Shown here: in pieces, positions 8,609-15,542 of the stretch | Layout: each line of letters opens with the position of its first letter | How positions within the stretch are numbered: the first letter of the stretch is position 1 | DNA from: JANQMX01 sp965247175 | GTDB lineage: Bacteria > Pseudomonadota > Alphaproteobacteria > Kiloniellales > DSM-21159 | Reading direction: 5' to 3' | DNA length: 64,000 nucleotides | Assembly (NCBI GenBank): GCA_965247175.1 | Contig: OZ252006.1 | Span: forward strand, 4,836,001-4,900,000 | Notes under the pieces: generated by a model | The model's input: the letters and a program-made list of their open reading frames with translations, nothing else | What the model was told of the DNA's origin: nothing | Database searches by the model: none | Made by a program: the position numbers and the translations under genes

Positions 8609-9709
8609 ATGCCACGCGACAACATGCGCGATCTCAGCTTCGCCACCTTCAATCTGCTGAATCTTCAGGTTCCGGGCGGTCTCACCTACTCAAACCGACC
8701 GCCGTTCGAAGACAACGCTGAGGGGCGTGCGGCCTATCAGGCCAAGATCGCCTGGACGGCAGCGCAGATCCGCAAGCTCGACGCCGAGGTCATCGGTTTC
8801 CAGGAGCTTTGGGCCAAGGAAGCGCTGGAGGCGGCATTCGCCGAAGCAGAGCTGGCGGACGACTATGATCTCGTTGCCCGCGATGCGCCGGGCACCGGTC
8901 GTCCGCAGGTGGCGATCGCGGTGCGTAAGGACCGTCATGGGAAGTCGCAGGTCCTTCCGGGCGCCGACTGGATAGCCAATTTTCCAGAAGACTTCAGCTT
9001 CGATCAGCTGCGCGAGACTGACGGCGCCGAAGAGGAAATCACCGTCACCATTAACGCGTTCTCGCGCCCGGTGCTCCATGCCGTCATTCAATCGGAAGGC
9101 ACGCGGCCGAAGCCGCCGCCGGTCTCCGTCTATGTGGCGCATCTCAAATCAAAGGGCCCGGCGCGCTTGAGCTTTGCGGACCCGCGTCCGGTGGCGCTCC
9201 AGCGCTATGCCAAGATCACCAAGTCGACCGTCTCCCACATTCGCCGTGTGATGGAGGCCGGGGCTCTTCGGGCCCTGTTGGATGAGGTGATGAAATCCCA
9301 GGAAGACAGCGAAATCTCACCGACGGTGGTGCTGGGTGATCTCAACGACGACACCATGTCGGTCACCAATGAGTTGATCTCCGACCAGCCGACCTACCGC
9401 GTCATAGAGAAAAGCCGCGCGGGCTTGAGCTCCGACAAGGGGCTCTACTCCGTCGAGCGCCTGCAGCAGTACCGCTCCATGCGCCACGTCTACTACACCC
9501 ATATTTTCAAGCATAAGCGCGAGAGCCTCGACCATATCCTGGTGTCGGAGGAGTTCTACGATCACTCCCTCAAGCGCCATTGGTCCTTCCGCGAAATGGA
9601 GGTCTACAACGACCACCTGAACCGCGAAGCCTTCGAAGACGAAGGCGCTTCCGACCACGGACTGGTGCGCGCCTACTTCGATTGGAACCCAATGCCCAAG
9701 GAGCTCTGA
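8609..9709 (+). CDS. endonuclease/exonuclease/phosphatase (EEP) family hydrolase
   Basis: A 366-residue EEP-superfamily protein (DNase I / sphingomyelinase fold). Family landmarks in order are the start LSFATFNLLNLQ, the metal-binding Glu in GFQELW, VAHLKSKGP, the catalytic Asp-Asn pair in VVLGDLNDD, LDHILVS and the terminal Asp-His in GASDHGLVRAY. All catalytic positions are present, so it should be active on a phosphodiester. It lacks a signal peptide and is therefore probably cytoplasmic. The start is ATG at 8609; an ATG at 8624 is an alternative. It follows the methyltransferase pair after 56 nt on the same strand. Substrate (nucleic acid, lipid or nucleotide) cannot be chosen from sequence. 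Confidence 0.82.
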   Translation: MPRDNMRDLSFATFNLLNLQVPGGLTYSNRPPFEDNAEGRAAYQAKIAWTAAQIRKLDAEVIGFQELWAKEALEAAFAEAELADDYDLVARDAPGTGRPQVAIAVRKDRHGKSQVLPGADWIANFPEDFSFDQLRETDGAEEEITVTINAFSRPVLHAVIQSEGTRPKPPPVSVYVAHLKSKGPARLSFADPRPVALQRYAKITKSTVSHIRRVMEAGALRALLDEVMKSQEDSEISPTVVLGDLNDDTMSVTNELISDQPTYRVIEKSRAGLSSDKGLYSVERLQQYRSMRHVYYTHIFKHKRESLDHILVSEEFYDHSLKRHWSFREMEVYNDHLNREAFEDEGASDHGLVRAYFDWNPMPKEL

Positions 9710-9739
9710 GCGGGGAGAGGGCTTCACCTGTCTTTTTTG

Positions 9740-10936
9740 TCAGGCAGGCTGTGCGTGTCGTTCGCTCCTTAGAACGATCAAGGCGGCGAGGAGTGATGTG
9801 AGCGCGGCGGCGAGCATGATCGACAGCAGGACTGCTGCGCCGTTCTCCGTGTCTACCAGCCGGGCGGTGATCGGGGTCAGCACGGCGCCTGTCGCCACGG
9901 TCAAGGCGCCGACGAGGCCCGAGGCACTGCCGGCCAAGTCGGAGCGGACCGAAAGCGCGCCTGCGCTGGCGCTGGGCGTGGTCAGTCCGTTGCCAAGACC
10001 GGCGCAGATCGCGGCACCGATCAGCCAGCCGATGTGCTCGGCGCCGTTCGACACGATCACGAGCCCAGTGGCAACGCCGCCACAAGCGACCAGGCGGCCG
10101 GTTAGCATCATGGTGGTCAAGGCGTAGCGGCTGGCGAATCGCCCGGAGAGGAAACTGCCGAACATGAAACCTGCGGTGATACTGCCCATGGCGACGCCCA
10201 GCACCTCTGTGGAAAGGCCGTAGAGTTGGGTGGCAACCAGGGGCGCGCCGGCCAGAAAGCTATAGAAGGTGCCGACAGAAAAGCCCATGCAGAGCGCGTA
10301 GCCCCAGAAGCGCTGCGAGCCGAGCAGGTCGGGATAACTCTTGAGCTGCTCGGCGAAGGTGTCCGAGCGGTTCCTGTTGGTTTCGCCCAGGTCCACCCAG
10401 CAGATGGCGAAGAGGGCGAAGCCGAGCCCGACATAGACCCAGAAGCTGGCGCGCCATCCGAAAGTCGCGTCCAACAGGCCGCCGAGCATCGGACCCAGCA
10501 TTGGCGAAACTGCCATGGCCATGGAGATGTAGCCGATCAGGCTGGCCGCTTCCTTAGGCGGCCGGGTGTCGCGCACAACGGCAAGCGCGATCACCCAGCC
10601 GGAGATGATTGCACCCTGGCAAACGCGGAAGACCAGAAAGGTGGCGATATCGTCCGTGACGGCACAGACCGCCGAGGCCAGGGCGAACATAAGGACAGCG
10701 GTCAGTTGCACAGGCCGCCGTCCGAAGAGATCGGACAGCGGCCCCATGATCAGTTGCAGCACGGCTGTGACACCCAGATAGCCGGCGATTGACAGGCTGA
10801 TCAGGGCGTAGTCGACCTGGAAGTCCGCCGCCATGTTGTTGAGGGAGGGCAGGAACATGTTGAGCGACAGGACCGAGACGCCGGTCAGCAGGATAAGCGT
10901 TACAAGTCTCGGCGGTGACGTGGCGGCGAAGAGCAT
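9740..10936 (-). CDS. Bcr/CflA-type MFS multidrug exporter
   Basis: A 398-residue 12-TM carrier of the DHA1 family, Bcr/CflA subgroup. It has MFLPSLNNMAADFQ in TM1, motif A GPLSDLFGRRPVQL in the TM2-3 loop, RVCQGAIISGW in TM4 and the antiporter motif region MLGPMLGGLLDATFGWR in TM5. The start chosen is the ATG at 10936 with an AGAAAGGA box; an upstream extension in frame runs into a terminator hairpin and is unlikely. Only about 40 nt separate that hairpin from the ATG and no promoter fits in between, so expression must depend on read-through of the hairpin. A short Ile-Val-Val-Val leader frame precedes it, suggesting attenuation control. Exported compound unknown (drug or amino acid). Confidence 0.87.
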   Translation of the reverse strand: MLFAATSPPRLVTLILLTGVSVLSLNMFLPSLNNMAADFQVDYALISLSIAGYLGVTAVLQLIMGPLSDLFGRRPVQLTAVLMFALASAVCAVTDDIATFLVFRVCQGAIISGWVIALAVVRDTRPPKEAASLIGYISMAMAVSPMLGPMLGGLLDATFGWRASFWVYVGLGFALFAICWVDLGETNRNRSDTFAEQLKSYPDLLGSQRFWGYALCMGFSVGTFYSFLAGAPLVATQLYGLSTEVLGVAMGSITAGFMFGSFLSGRFASRYALTTMMLTGRLVACGGVATGLVIVSNGAEHIGWLIGAAICAGLGNGLTTPSASAGALSVRSDLAGSASGLVGALTVATGAVLTPITARLVDTENGAAVLLSIMLAAALTSLLAALIVLRSERHAQPA

Positions 10937-10976
10937 GCGGTCCTTTCTGCCGGGCGGTCCGGCGGCGAGCAGGCAC

Positions 10977-11006
10977 AAAAAAAGCCCCCGGGAGGGCTCC
11001 GGGGGC
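10977..11006 (-). terminator. intrinsic terminator / attenuator in the leader of the MFS gene
   Basis: Read on the minus strand, a perfect 8-bp stem GCCCCCGG/CCGGGGGC (11006-10999 with 10991-10984) closes a 7-nt loop and is followed by seven consecutive T. It lies 41 nt upstream of the MFS ATG and about 260 nt downstream of the apt stop. It may simply end apt transcripts, but its place right before the MFS ribosome site and right after a short leader frame fits an attenuator better. Confidence 0.8.
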
Positions 11007-11031
11007 GCAAGGGGCAACGGTCTGGAAGCCG

Positions 11032-11082
11032 TTACCGCTCCATGCGCCCGTTCCTAACGACGACGATTGTCCTGTACGACAC
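11032..11082 (-). CDS. putative 16-residue leader peptide (attenuation)
   Basis: A GTG-initiated frame on the minus strand encodes fMSYRTIVVVRNGRMER and stops with TAA 26 nt before a terminator stem. An AGAGG sequence lies about 8 nt before the GTG. The run Ile-Val-Val-Val followed by Arg could make translation sensitive to branched-chain aminoacyl-tRNA supply or to ribosome-targeting drugs. Around the stop codon GGTAACGG can pair with CCGTTGCC (8 bp, one G-T). Within the frame, GGGCGCATGG can pair with CCTTGCGCCC just before and inside the terminator arm (9 of 10 positions). These would be mutually exclusive folds. A longer in-frame reading back to 11232 exists but has no better start. Regulatory role is inference. 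Confidence 0.5.
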   Translation of the reverse strand: MSYRTIVVVRNGRMER

Positions 11083-11141
11083 TGTGAGACCTCTTTTGGT
11101 CAGGGCGAGCGCCCACTCGTGCGCCGCTCTGGATGGATTGA

Positions 11142-11171
11142 AGCCTATGGCTGCCTGAGTTTCAGCGTCAA
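11142..11171 (-). promoter_or_regulatory. possible promoter for the leader peptide / MFS transcript
   Basis: On the minus strand TTGACG (11171-11166) and TAGGCT (11147-11142) are 18 nt apart, about 60 nt before the leader GTG. The -35 is good (5/6) but the -10 is weak (3/6), so this is a tentative site only. Confidence 0.25.
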
Positions 11172-11263
11172 GCAGTAAGACAACCAGACTTACGCACGAG
11201 ACATCACAATTGCTGTGAAACGTGGGGGCCAAGCGGAAGTAGATTACTTCTTCGGCATGAGTC

Positions 11264-11782
11264 CTAACCGACGTCGTACTGCACCAGCGTCTCGACGGGA
11301 ACGTCGATACGGTCGCGGCCCTTGAGGAAAGTCAGCTCGATGATGCAGGCGCAGCAAACCACCTCGCCGCCGCGCTGACGGACGAGGTCGCTGGTCGCAG
11401 CCAGGGTGCCGCCAGTGGCCAGCAGGTCGTCCATGATGGCAACGCGTTGGCCTGGCTGGATCGCATCTGTCTGGATCTCGATCTGGTCGGTGCCGTACTC
11501 GAGGTCGTAGTTGTAGCTCACCACTTCGCCCGGCAGCTTGCCGGCCTTGCGCACCATGGCAAAGCCCAATCCCATGTGCAGCGCCAAGGGAGCCGCGGTC
11601 AGGAATCCACGCGACTCGATGCCGACCAGAAGGTCGGGCTCATAGCTCCGCACGGCAGCCGCAAGCCGCTCCACCGTCGTGTGCCAGGCCACGGGATGAA
11701 TCAGCAACGTCGAAATGTCATAGAAGAGAATGCCTGGCTTAGGGAAATCCGGCACGCTGCGAATGTGATCTTTCAAGTCCAT
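11264..11782 (-). CDS. apt: adenine phosphoribosyltransferase
   Basis: A 172-residue cytoplasmic purine-salvage enzyme converting adenine and PRPP to AMP and pyrophosphate. The protein begins MDLKDHIRSVPDFPKPGILFYDIS, normal for Apt, with an AGGA box before the ATG at 11782. The frame is open to 11983 but the extra 67 residues are not Apt-like. Motifs seen are LLVGIESRGFL, MVRKAGKLPG, LEYGTDQIEI and the PRPP loop VAIMDDLLATGGT. Length equals the family norm. It is divergent from the next gene across about 260 nt. In many alphaproteobacteria this site starts PDFPKPGI.FRDI; here it is FYDIS, a mild change. Confidence 0.95.
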   Translation of the reverse strand: MDLKDHIRSVPDFPKPGILFYDISTLLIHPVAWHTTVERLAAAVRSYEPDLLVGIESRGFLTAAPLALHMGLGFAMVRKAGKLPGEVVSYNYDLEYGTDQIEIQTDAIQPGQRVAIMDDLLATGGTLAATSDLVRQRGGEVVCCACIIELTFLKGRDRIDVPVETLVQYDVG

Positions 11783-12041
11783 ATGAGTTTCCTGGGAAGG
11801 CTCTGCAGGGACGGGTGTTGCAGGCGGAGCCGCCTTGCAAGGCCGCCAAGATAGAGCGGCCGTTGGCTTTTGCAACGCGATCGGCTCGGCACAAGGGAAG
11901 GCATCGGGCCGTCGGGCCAAATGGAACATATTCTTGTGGGAAATCGCCTGTTGCGCGAGAATTGAGCTCGCTTTGGGGCTCAAGCGCCCGTCACGGCCTT
12001 GTCATCGGGCTGGACCGCGCAACGGGGTATGTTTCCACACC

Positions 12042-12797
12042 ATGAGCATGAGAACCCGGACTGCCAAGTGCTTGCCTGCTGGAGCCGTTGCCTTCTCCAA
12101 CCTTCCGGCTGAGCGGCTCAAGGCGATGCAGGCCGCAGCCGACGAGGTGATTACCATTCACCGCGTTCTGGAAAAGACTGGTGACAACGTGGTCGGCGAG
12201 CTGCTGCGCGGGGGCGGTACATTCTATGAATGGGACCACTATCCGAAGGGTGACGTCTACGACGCCGAAACGCACGCACAGTACTACTATCATGCGCACC
12301 CGCCCGAGGAGCGCTTCGAAGGCGAGCACGGGCACTTCCACACCTTCTTGCGGCCCAAAGGCATGCCGCTCGACATTCGCCCGGCGCCAGTTCCCAAGGC
12401 CGATCTCCCGGATGAAAGCGACAATGACGCTCTATCGCATCTCATTGCCATCGCCATGGATGCTAAGGGCTTCCCGATCCGCCTTTTCACGGTCAATCGC
12501 TGGGTCACGGGTGAGACCTGGTATGTGGCGCAGGACGTCATCCGCATGCTCGACTGCTTCCAGATCGGTCACGCCCGACCCTCATGGCCGGCCAACCGCT
12601 GGGTGACGGCAATGCTGCAGCTCTTCCGTCCGCAGGTCGAGCAGCTCATTCGCGAGCGTGATGCCTGTGTTGTCGACTGGCAACGAGAGCACAGCCCCAA
12701 GGACGTTTACGAGGACCGCAAGCTCGAGGTCACCTCTTTCGTCGACATCGACATCGAGCATCAAGCTGAGCAGGTCGCTAGAGCTTTGGGTGCTTGA
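12042..12797 (+). CDS. conserved alphaproteobacterial protein of unknown function (DUF6969-like)
   Basis: A 251-residue soluble protein with no signal peptide. It is rich in aromatic and His residues in the centre: GGGTFYEWDHYPKGDVYD, then HAQYYYHAHPPEE and GHFHTFLRPKGMP. Later come RLFTVNRWVTGETWY, ARPSWPANRWVTAML and a C-terminal YEDRKLEVTS. The clustered His (YYYHAH, GEHGHFHTF) suggests metal binding. I recall a family of uncharacterised proteobacterial proteins of this type (named DUF6969, from memory). ATG at 12042; a second ATG two codons on is equally possible. It stands alone between apt (divergent) and an acyl-CoA synthetase gene. No function assigned. Confidence 0.75.
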   Translation: MSMRTRTAKCLPAGAVAFSNLPAERLKAMQAAADEVITIHRVLEKTGDNVVGELLRGGGTFYEWDHYPKGDVYDAETHAQYYYHAHPPEERFEGEHGHFHTFLRPKGMPLDIRPAPVPKADLPDESDNDALSHLIAIAMDAKGFPIRLFTVNRWVTGETWYVAQDVIRMLDCFQIGHARPSWPANRWVTAMLQLFRPQVEQLIRERDACVVDWQREHSPKDVYEDRKLEVTSFVDIDIEHQAEQVARALGA

Positions 12798-12888
12798 ATC
12801 CCGGTCGCTCAAAGCGCGCTCCGTGGTGACTTGGGCTGTCGGCGTATTTGGCCTACATCTGGCTGAGAATTAGGGAGGGGTGCAGCCC

Positions 12889-14406
12889 ATGCCGACAACC
12901 ACGCTTGTCCAGACTTTGCTGAGCACCGGTGCCGAGGCTGCCATCGCGCTGACTGCACCGGGTCGGTCGGACATGACATATGGCGCCTTGTGGGCGCACT
13001 GCGCGGCCATCCGCCGGCAGCTCGCCGCCCGCGGCATTGGAGCAGGGGACCGGGTAGCCATCGTTCTCCCGAACGGCCCGGAGATGGCGAGCGCCTTTCT
13101 GGCCGTCGCCTCCGGTCTCTCGGCGGCGCCCCTCAACCCGGCTTACAAGCAGTCGGAGTACGCCTTCTATCTGGAAGATCTGAAGCCGAAACTGGTCTTG
13201 GTTGCGCCGGACAGCGATAACCCGGTGCGAGCCGCTGCCGAGGCGCTATCTATACCGGTTGCCGAGCTGCGGGTCGCCGAAGGTGCAGCGGCCGGTGCCT
13301 TCTCCCTGTGGGACGAAGAGGCCGGCGACAGTGCGCCGGCGCCCGACGATGAGGCGCTCGTGCTGCATACCTCCGGTACCACGTCGCGGCCCAAGGTGGT
13401 CCCGCTGACTCAAGCCAATCTCATCGCATCAGCCAGCAGTATTGCCGAGACCTTGAAGCTGACGCCGGCTGACCACTGCCTCAACATCATGCCGCTCTTT
13501 CACATACACGGCCTCATCGCTGTGGTGCTGGCCTCAATGAAAGCTGGAGCTTCGGTTTGCTGCACTCCGGGCTTCAACGCGCTCAAGTTCTTCGATCTTG
13601 CCTTGGCCGAGAAGCCGACATGGTATTCCGGCGTTCCCACCATGCATCAGGCGATTCTGCTTCGGGCCAAGCGGAACCCGGAGGCGGTCTCCAAGCTCAA
13701 TTTCCGCTTTGTGCGTTCCTCTTCCGCATCGCTGCCGCCTGCCGTCTTTCACGAGTTGGGCGAGACCTTCCACTGCCCGGTCATCGAGGCCTACGGCATG
13801 ACCGAAGCCACCCACCAGATGGCCTCCAATCCACTGCCGCCGAGCGCCCAGAAGCCGGGCTTCGTTGGCTTGCCGGCCGGTCCAGAGATTCGAATCCTGA
13901 CGCAGGAGGGTGCGGCTGTGCCGCAAGGCCGGGTCGGCGAAGTTTGCATCAAAGGCGCCAACGTCACCCCCGGCTACGAGAACAATCCCAAGGCCAACGC
14001 CGAGAGCTTCACCGACGGCTGGTTCCGCACCGGCGACGAAGGCTACCTCGACGAGGACGGCTATCTGAAGATCACCGGCCGCATCAAGGAGATTATCAAC
14101 CGCGGCGGTGAGAAGGTCTCACCCCTGGAGGTCGACGACGTCTTTATGGACCATCCCGCCGTGCAGCAGTTCGTCACCTTTGCCATGCCGCACAAAATGC
14201 TGGGCGAGGAGGTTGCTGCAGCCGTCGTGCTGGCCGAGGGGCAGACGGTCTCGGAGAAGGATTTGAAGGACTTCGCCAAGGACCGGCTAGCCCCATTCAA
14301 GATCCCCAAGAGCTTCGTCTTCCTCGATGAGATACCTAAGGGCGCGACCGGCAAGCTGCAGCGTATCGGCTTGGCCGAGAAGCTCGGGTTGGGAGAAGCG
14401 GCGTGA
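12889..14406 (+). CDS. acyl-CoA synthetase, oxalate--CoA ligase (AAE3/Pcs60)-like
   Basis: A 505-residue adenylate-forming (ANL) enzyme. The start is the ATG after AGGGAGG; a GTG three codons earlier lies too close to that box. The P-loop is TSGTTSRPKVVPLTQ (residues about 161-175), the A5 region AYGMTEATHQMASNPLPPS, A7 WFRTGDEGYLDEDGYL, A8 GRIKEIINRGGEKVSPLEVD, and the catalytic Lys lies in GATGKLQR near the end. The TTSRPK and MTEATHQMxSNPLP variants are typical of oxalyl-CoA synthetases of the AAE3/Pcs60 group, so an oxalate or short dicarboxylate substrate is plausible. The following PanE-like gene starts within its stop codon (GTGA). Confidence 0.85.
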   Translation: MPTTTLVQTLLSTGAEAAIALTAPGRSDMTYGALWAHCAAIRRQLAARGIGAGDRVAIVLPNGPEMASAFLAVASGLSAAPLNPAYKQSEYAFYLEDLKPKLVLVAPDSDNPVRAAAEALSIPVAELRVAEGAAAGAFSLWDEEAGDSAPAPDDEALVLHTSGTTSRPKVVPLTQANLIASASSIAETLKLTPADHCLNIMPLFHIHGLIAVVLASMKAGASVCCTPGFNALKFFDLALAEKPTWYSGVPTMHQAILLRAKRNPEAVSKLNFRFVRSSSASLPPAVFHELGETFHCPVIEAYGMTEATHQMASNPLPPSAQKPGFVGLPAGPEIRILTQEGAAVPQGRVGEVCIKGANVTPGYENNPKANAESFTDGWFRTGDEGYLDEDGYLKITGRIKEIINRGGEKVSPLEVDDVFMDHPAVQQFVTFAMPHKMLGEEVAAAVVLAEGQTVSEKDLKDFAKDRLAPFKIPKSFVFLDEIPKGATGKLQRIGLAEKLGLGEAA

Positions 14407-15428
14407 CCAAGGTTTGCGTCTTTGGCGCTGGTGCCATCGGCGGTTACATGGCGGCAGCCCTGGTCAAGGGCGGCGCCGAAGTTTCGTTGGTCGCCCGTGG
14501 CCCTCATCTTGCGGCAATCCGCGAGAGGGGACTCATCCTGGATAGGGATGGTGCGCGGGAGACCTTCGAGGTCGAGGCCAGCGACGATCCGGCCGACCTC
14601 GGTCCACAGGACTACGTCATCATCGGCCTCAAGGCCCATTCGGTCCCCGCCGTTGTCGACCGCTTTGCCCCACTGATGGGCAACCACACGTCCATCGTGC
14701 CAGCGGTGAACGGCATTCCCTGGTGGTACTTCTATAGGGCGGATACTGGGACCGTTCTCGATGACACTTGGCTGGAGACGGTCGATCCGGGCGGCATCCA
14801 GTGGAAGACCTTCGGGCCGGAGCGCGCCATAGGCTGCGTCGTCTATCCCGCTTGCGAGGTGCCGGAGCCGGGAGTCGTCGAGCACAAGAGCGGCAACCGC
14901 TTCACTCTCGGCGAGCCGGACGGCAGCAGCAGCGAGCGGGTTGAGACCCTTTCAAAGCTGATGATCGCGGGTGGCCTGAAGGCGCCGCGCAAAGCGCGCC
15001 TGCGCGACGAGATCTGGATCAAGCTTTGGGGCAACTGCTCCTTCAACCCAGTCTCGGCGCTGACCGGAGCCAGCCTGGATCTCATCGGCAATAACGAGGC
15101 TTGCCGCGACGTTGTCCGCCGCATCATGGTCGAGTGCAAGACGGTGGGGGAGGCGGTCGGCGCGCGTTTCGCCGTCGATGTAGAGAAGCGCATCGACGGC
15201 GGGGCCGAGATAGTCGGGCACAAGCCCTCGACCCGACAGGATGTGGAACGCGGCCGACCCATGGAGCTTGATGCGCTGACCTCCACGGTGCTGGAGCTGG
15301 CGCGCCGTCTCGACATCCCGACGCCGACCTTGGATGCCGTCGCCGCCCTAGTTCGGATGCAAGGCTCGGTGCTCGGCCTCTACGAGATCAAGCCCGAGAT
15401 CGAGGCGGTCATCTTCCGCCGCACGTAG
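14403..15428 (+). CDS. ketopantoate reductase (PanE/ApbA) family protein
   Basis: A 341-residue NADP-dependent 2-oxoacid reductase of the PanE/ApbA fold. The N-terminal Rossmann motif is VCVFGAGAIGGYMAAAL; the C-terminal catalytic region has the family Lys and Asn in IWIKLWGNCSFNPVSALTG, and a later Glu/Ser region in RPMELDALTSTVLELA. Length is a little above PanE (about 300). GTG start overlaps the stop of the acyl-CoA synthetase gene, so a joint pathway role is likely. It may be true ketopantoate reductase or one of the many paralogues acting on other 2-oxoacids; context with an oxalyl-CoA-synthetase-like enzyme favours the latter. A terminator follows directly. Confidence 0.85.
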   Translation: MTKVCVFGAGAIGGYMAAALVKGGAEVSLVARGPHLAAIRERGLILDRDGARETFEVEASDDPADLGPQDYVIIGLKAHSVPAVVDRFAPLMGNHTSIVPAVNGIPWWYFYRADTGTVLDDTWLETVDPGGIQWKTFGPERAIGCVVYPACEVPEPGVVEHKSGNRFTLGEPDGSSSERVETLSKLMIAGGLKAPRKARLRDEIWIKLWGNCSFNPVSALTGASLDLIGNNEACRDVVRRIMVECKTVGEAVGARFAVDVEKRIDGGAEIVGHKPSTRQDVERGRPMELDALTSTVLELARRLDIPTPTLDAVAALVRMQGSVLGLYEIKPEIEAVIFRRT

Positions 15429-15430
15429 GA

Positions 15431-15468
15431 AGAGGCGTCTCCTTGCCGGGTCGGCAGGCCTCTTTTTT
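15431..15468 (+). terminator. intrinsic terminator after the PanE-like gene
   Basis: AGAGGC (15431-15436) pairs with GCCTCT (15458-15463), with an inner GCC/GGC pairing in between, and the stem runs straight into a T-rich tail (six T). It begins two nt after the stop of the PanE-like gene and separates that operon from the sensor-MFS gene. Confidence 0.75.
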
Positions 15469-15542
15469 GTCGACTTGGGCTTCTATGCTGCCGCGAAAGC
15501 TCCTAGCCTGTCCGGATAACAAGAAAGCAGGCTCGGGGGCTC

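Noticed and set aside
11032..11232. A 66-residue protein instead of the 16-residue leader
   Set aside because: Same frame as the leader but the upstream start has no better ribosome site, the extra sequence is not protein-like, and a candidate promoter lies inside it; the short reading explains the hairpins better.
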